From Maricaulis sp. (GTDB taxonomy: Bacteria > Pseudomonadota > Alphaproteobacteria > Caulobacterales > Maricaulaceae): a DNA stretch of 64,000 nucleotides. Of the stretch, positions 63,146 through 64,000 are shown one piece after another. Made by a program: the position numbers and the translations under genes. The DNA lies in NCBI RefSeq assembly GCF_017643475.1, contig NZ_JAEPNI010000002.1, positions 434,001 to 498,000 of the forward strand, read 5' to 3'. The notes below the pieces were generated by a model that saw only the letters and a list, made by a program, of their open reading frames with translations, did not search any database and was not told the origin of the DNA. Numbering within the stretch: position 1 is the first letter of the stretch; each line of letters begins with the position of its first letter.

Positions 63146-63688
63146 ATGAGTTTGCAGTGCGCGCCGGATAAAACCATCACCCTCATTGGCCTTATGGGTG
63201 TGGGAAAAACAACCGTTGGCCGCCGCCTGGCACAGGCGCTGGATCTGCCGTTCCGCGATGCCGATGAAGAGATCGAACGCGCCGCTGGCCGTTCAGTCAG
63301 CGAGATTTTTGCCGATTTCGGCGAGGCCGGCTTTCGCGAGGGCGAACGCAAGGTCATCGCCCGTCTGCTGCAGGAACCGCCCATGGTGCTGGCGCTGGGT
63401 GGCGGTGCCTTTGTCGATCCCGATACGCGCGCGCTGATCAAGGCCCATGCGACCTCGATCTGGCTGACAGCTGATGTCGACACGCTGGTCGCACGTGTGA
63501 AACGCCGGGATACCCGCCCACTGCTGCGGGGCAAGAACCCCAGAACCGTGTTGGGCGAGCTGCTCGGCAAGCGCACGCCGGCCTATGCCGAGGCCGATCT
63601 GCACGTCGATGCGGGCGGGAGCTCCCACCAGGGAACCCTTGACCGTATCGTCGAAGCGCTCAAAACCTTGAATCAGAACAATGTCTGA
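63146..63688 (+). CDS. aroK: Shikimate kinase
   Basis: The enzyme phosphorylates shikimate in aromatic amino-acid synthesis. The 180-residue product has the P-loop GLMGVGKTTVGRRLA, DADEEIERAAGRSVSEIF (Asp for shikimate), LALGGGAF and RPLLRGKNP (lid). I chose ATG 63146 (MSLQCAPDKT). The frame is open 67 codons further upstream, but that part has no kinase similarity. It overlaps aroB by 8 bases. Confidence 0.93.
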   Translation: MSLQCAPDKTITLIGLMGVGKTTVGRRLAQALDLPFRDADEEIERAAGRSVSEIFADFGEAGFREGERKVIARLLQEPPMVLALGGGAFVDPDTRALIKAHATSIWLTADVDTLVARVKRRDTRPLLRGKNPRTVLGELLGKRTPAYAEADLHVDAGGSSHQGTLDRIVEALKTLNQNNV

Positions 63689-64000
63689 TCTGATCACCGT
63701 CGAGATTCCCCTCGGGGAGCGCAGCTATAATGTCGTCATCGGCCCGGAAGCGCTGATGACGGTGTCTCCGCTTGTCGCCGAGATGATGCAGCGTGGCCGG
63801 GCGATCATCGTGACGGACGAGATTGTCGCCCAGCACCACCTGGCCGGTGTCAAAACCCTCCTGACGGCCCAGGGACTCACCGTGGAAACCATCACCATGC
63901 CACCGGGTGAAACGAGCAAGAGTTTCGCCGGCCTGGAAGGTGTGGTGAGCCGCCTGCTCGATCTCAATGTTGACCGCAACGAGACCATCATCGCCCTGGG
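63681..64000 (+). CDS. aroB: 3-dehydroquinate synthase (5' part, runs off the window)
   Basis: The first 106 codons are present: VEIPLGERSYNVVIG, GRAIIVTDEIVAQHH, TMPPGETSKSF and NVDRNETIIALG, a typical AroB N-terminal NAD-binding half. The catalytic and metal-binding residues lie beyond the window. The ATG at 63681 overlaps the aroK end, so both are coupled in the shikimate operon. Confidence 0.95.
   Translation, partial: MSDLITVEIPLGERSYNVVIGPEALMTVSPLVAEMMQRGRAIIVTDEIVAQHHLAGVKTLLTAQGLTVETITMPPGETSKSFAGLEGVVSRLLDLNVDRNETIIAL

Overview
The window is a GC-rich chromosomal segment from an alphaproteobacterium of the Caulobacter/Maricaulis type, most likely a stalked, holdfast-making Maricaulales. 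The evidence is a CtrA ortholog with Asp51, its phosphotransferase ChpT, GANTC (CcrM-type) sites clustered upstream of ctrA, holdfast-anchor genes (hfaA/hfaB), DUF4167 and DUF1178 proteins, and alphaproteobacterial synteny such as secA - PPIase - mutT - methyltransferase - comF - grxC - nitrilase. I saw no rRNA or tRNA genes, CRISPR arrays, insertion sequences or prophage.

Layout: (1) 0-2.2 kb, flhF-flhG and a small membrane protein. (2) 2.2-6.1 kb, a disturbed patch with a probable frameshifted gene, a 3' gene remnant and palindromes, then a divergent iron/haem-type pair (DUF6607 lipoprotein and TonB-dependent receptor) around a Fur-like region. (3) 6.2-8.0 kb, fliI-fliJ. (4) 8.3-9.7 kb, a KamA-family radical SAM enzyme. 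(5) 10-19.1 kb, a motility and cell-cycle block: ctrA faces a chpT-cheA-cheW-cheY-cheB-cheR series, with an M23 envelope peptidase diverging from chpT. (6) 19.3-30.1 kb, housekeeping genes: clpB, a MOSC protein, DUF4167, prmC-prfA, MAPEG, LOG, a retropepsin-PDZ protein, a threonine-aldolase-like lyase and an ArsC/Spx-like protein. (7) 30.2-34.7 kb, an ABC ATPase and a giant permease/M1-peptidase fusion. (8) 34.9-41.2 kb, ispG, a RodZ-like protein, ptsP and lysC. (9) 41.4-50.5 kb, ubiG, the CYTH-to-comF operon, a methyltransferase, a solitary Flp pilin behind mutT, a PPIase lipoprotein and secA. (10) 50.7-52.9 kb, a protein with two tandem TupA-like ATP-grasp domains, plus a GNAT enzyme. (11) 53.0-59.1 kb, two consecutive holdfast-anchor modules. 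(12) 59.1-64 kb, accA, xerD, a secreted protein, a microprotein, aroK and the start of aroB.

The most interesting region is 53.0-59.1 kb. Each of two modules has a secreted protein with six roughly 47-residue repeats (minus strand), a divergent AT-rich spacer, then an HfaA-like small secreted protein and an HfaB (CsgG-like) lipoprotein with a SPOR-like C-terminus (plus strand). HfaA and the repeat proteins share an xIGNSxS-type motif, which suggests they are related fibre or anchor subunits exported through the adjacent HfaB pore. Caulobacter is known for a single hfaABD operon. A duplicated, rearranged version with divergent repeat partners deserves attention.

Other themes: stop codons overlapped in CTAG by convergent gene pairs, extragenic palindrome arrays in three intergenic spaces, GANTC clusters at ctrA and chpT, and two small genes, one with an unusual coupling (Flp pilin) and one overlapping its neighbour (a 46-residue membrane microprotein). 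All functional calls come from reading motifs and remembered family features. No database search was run.
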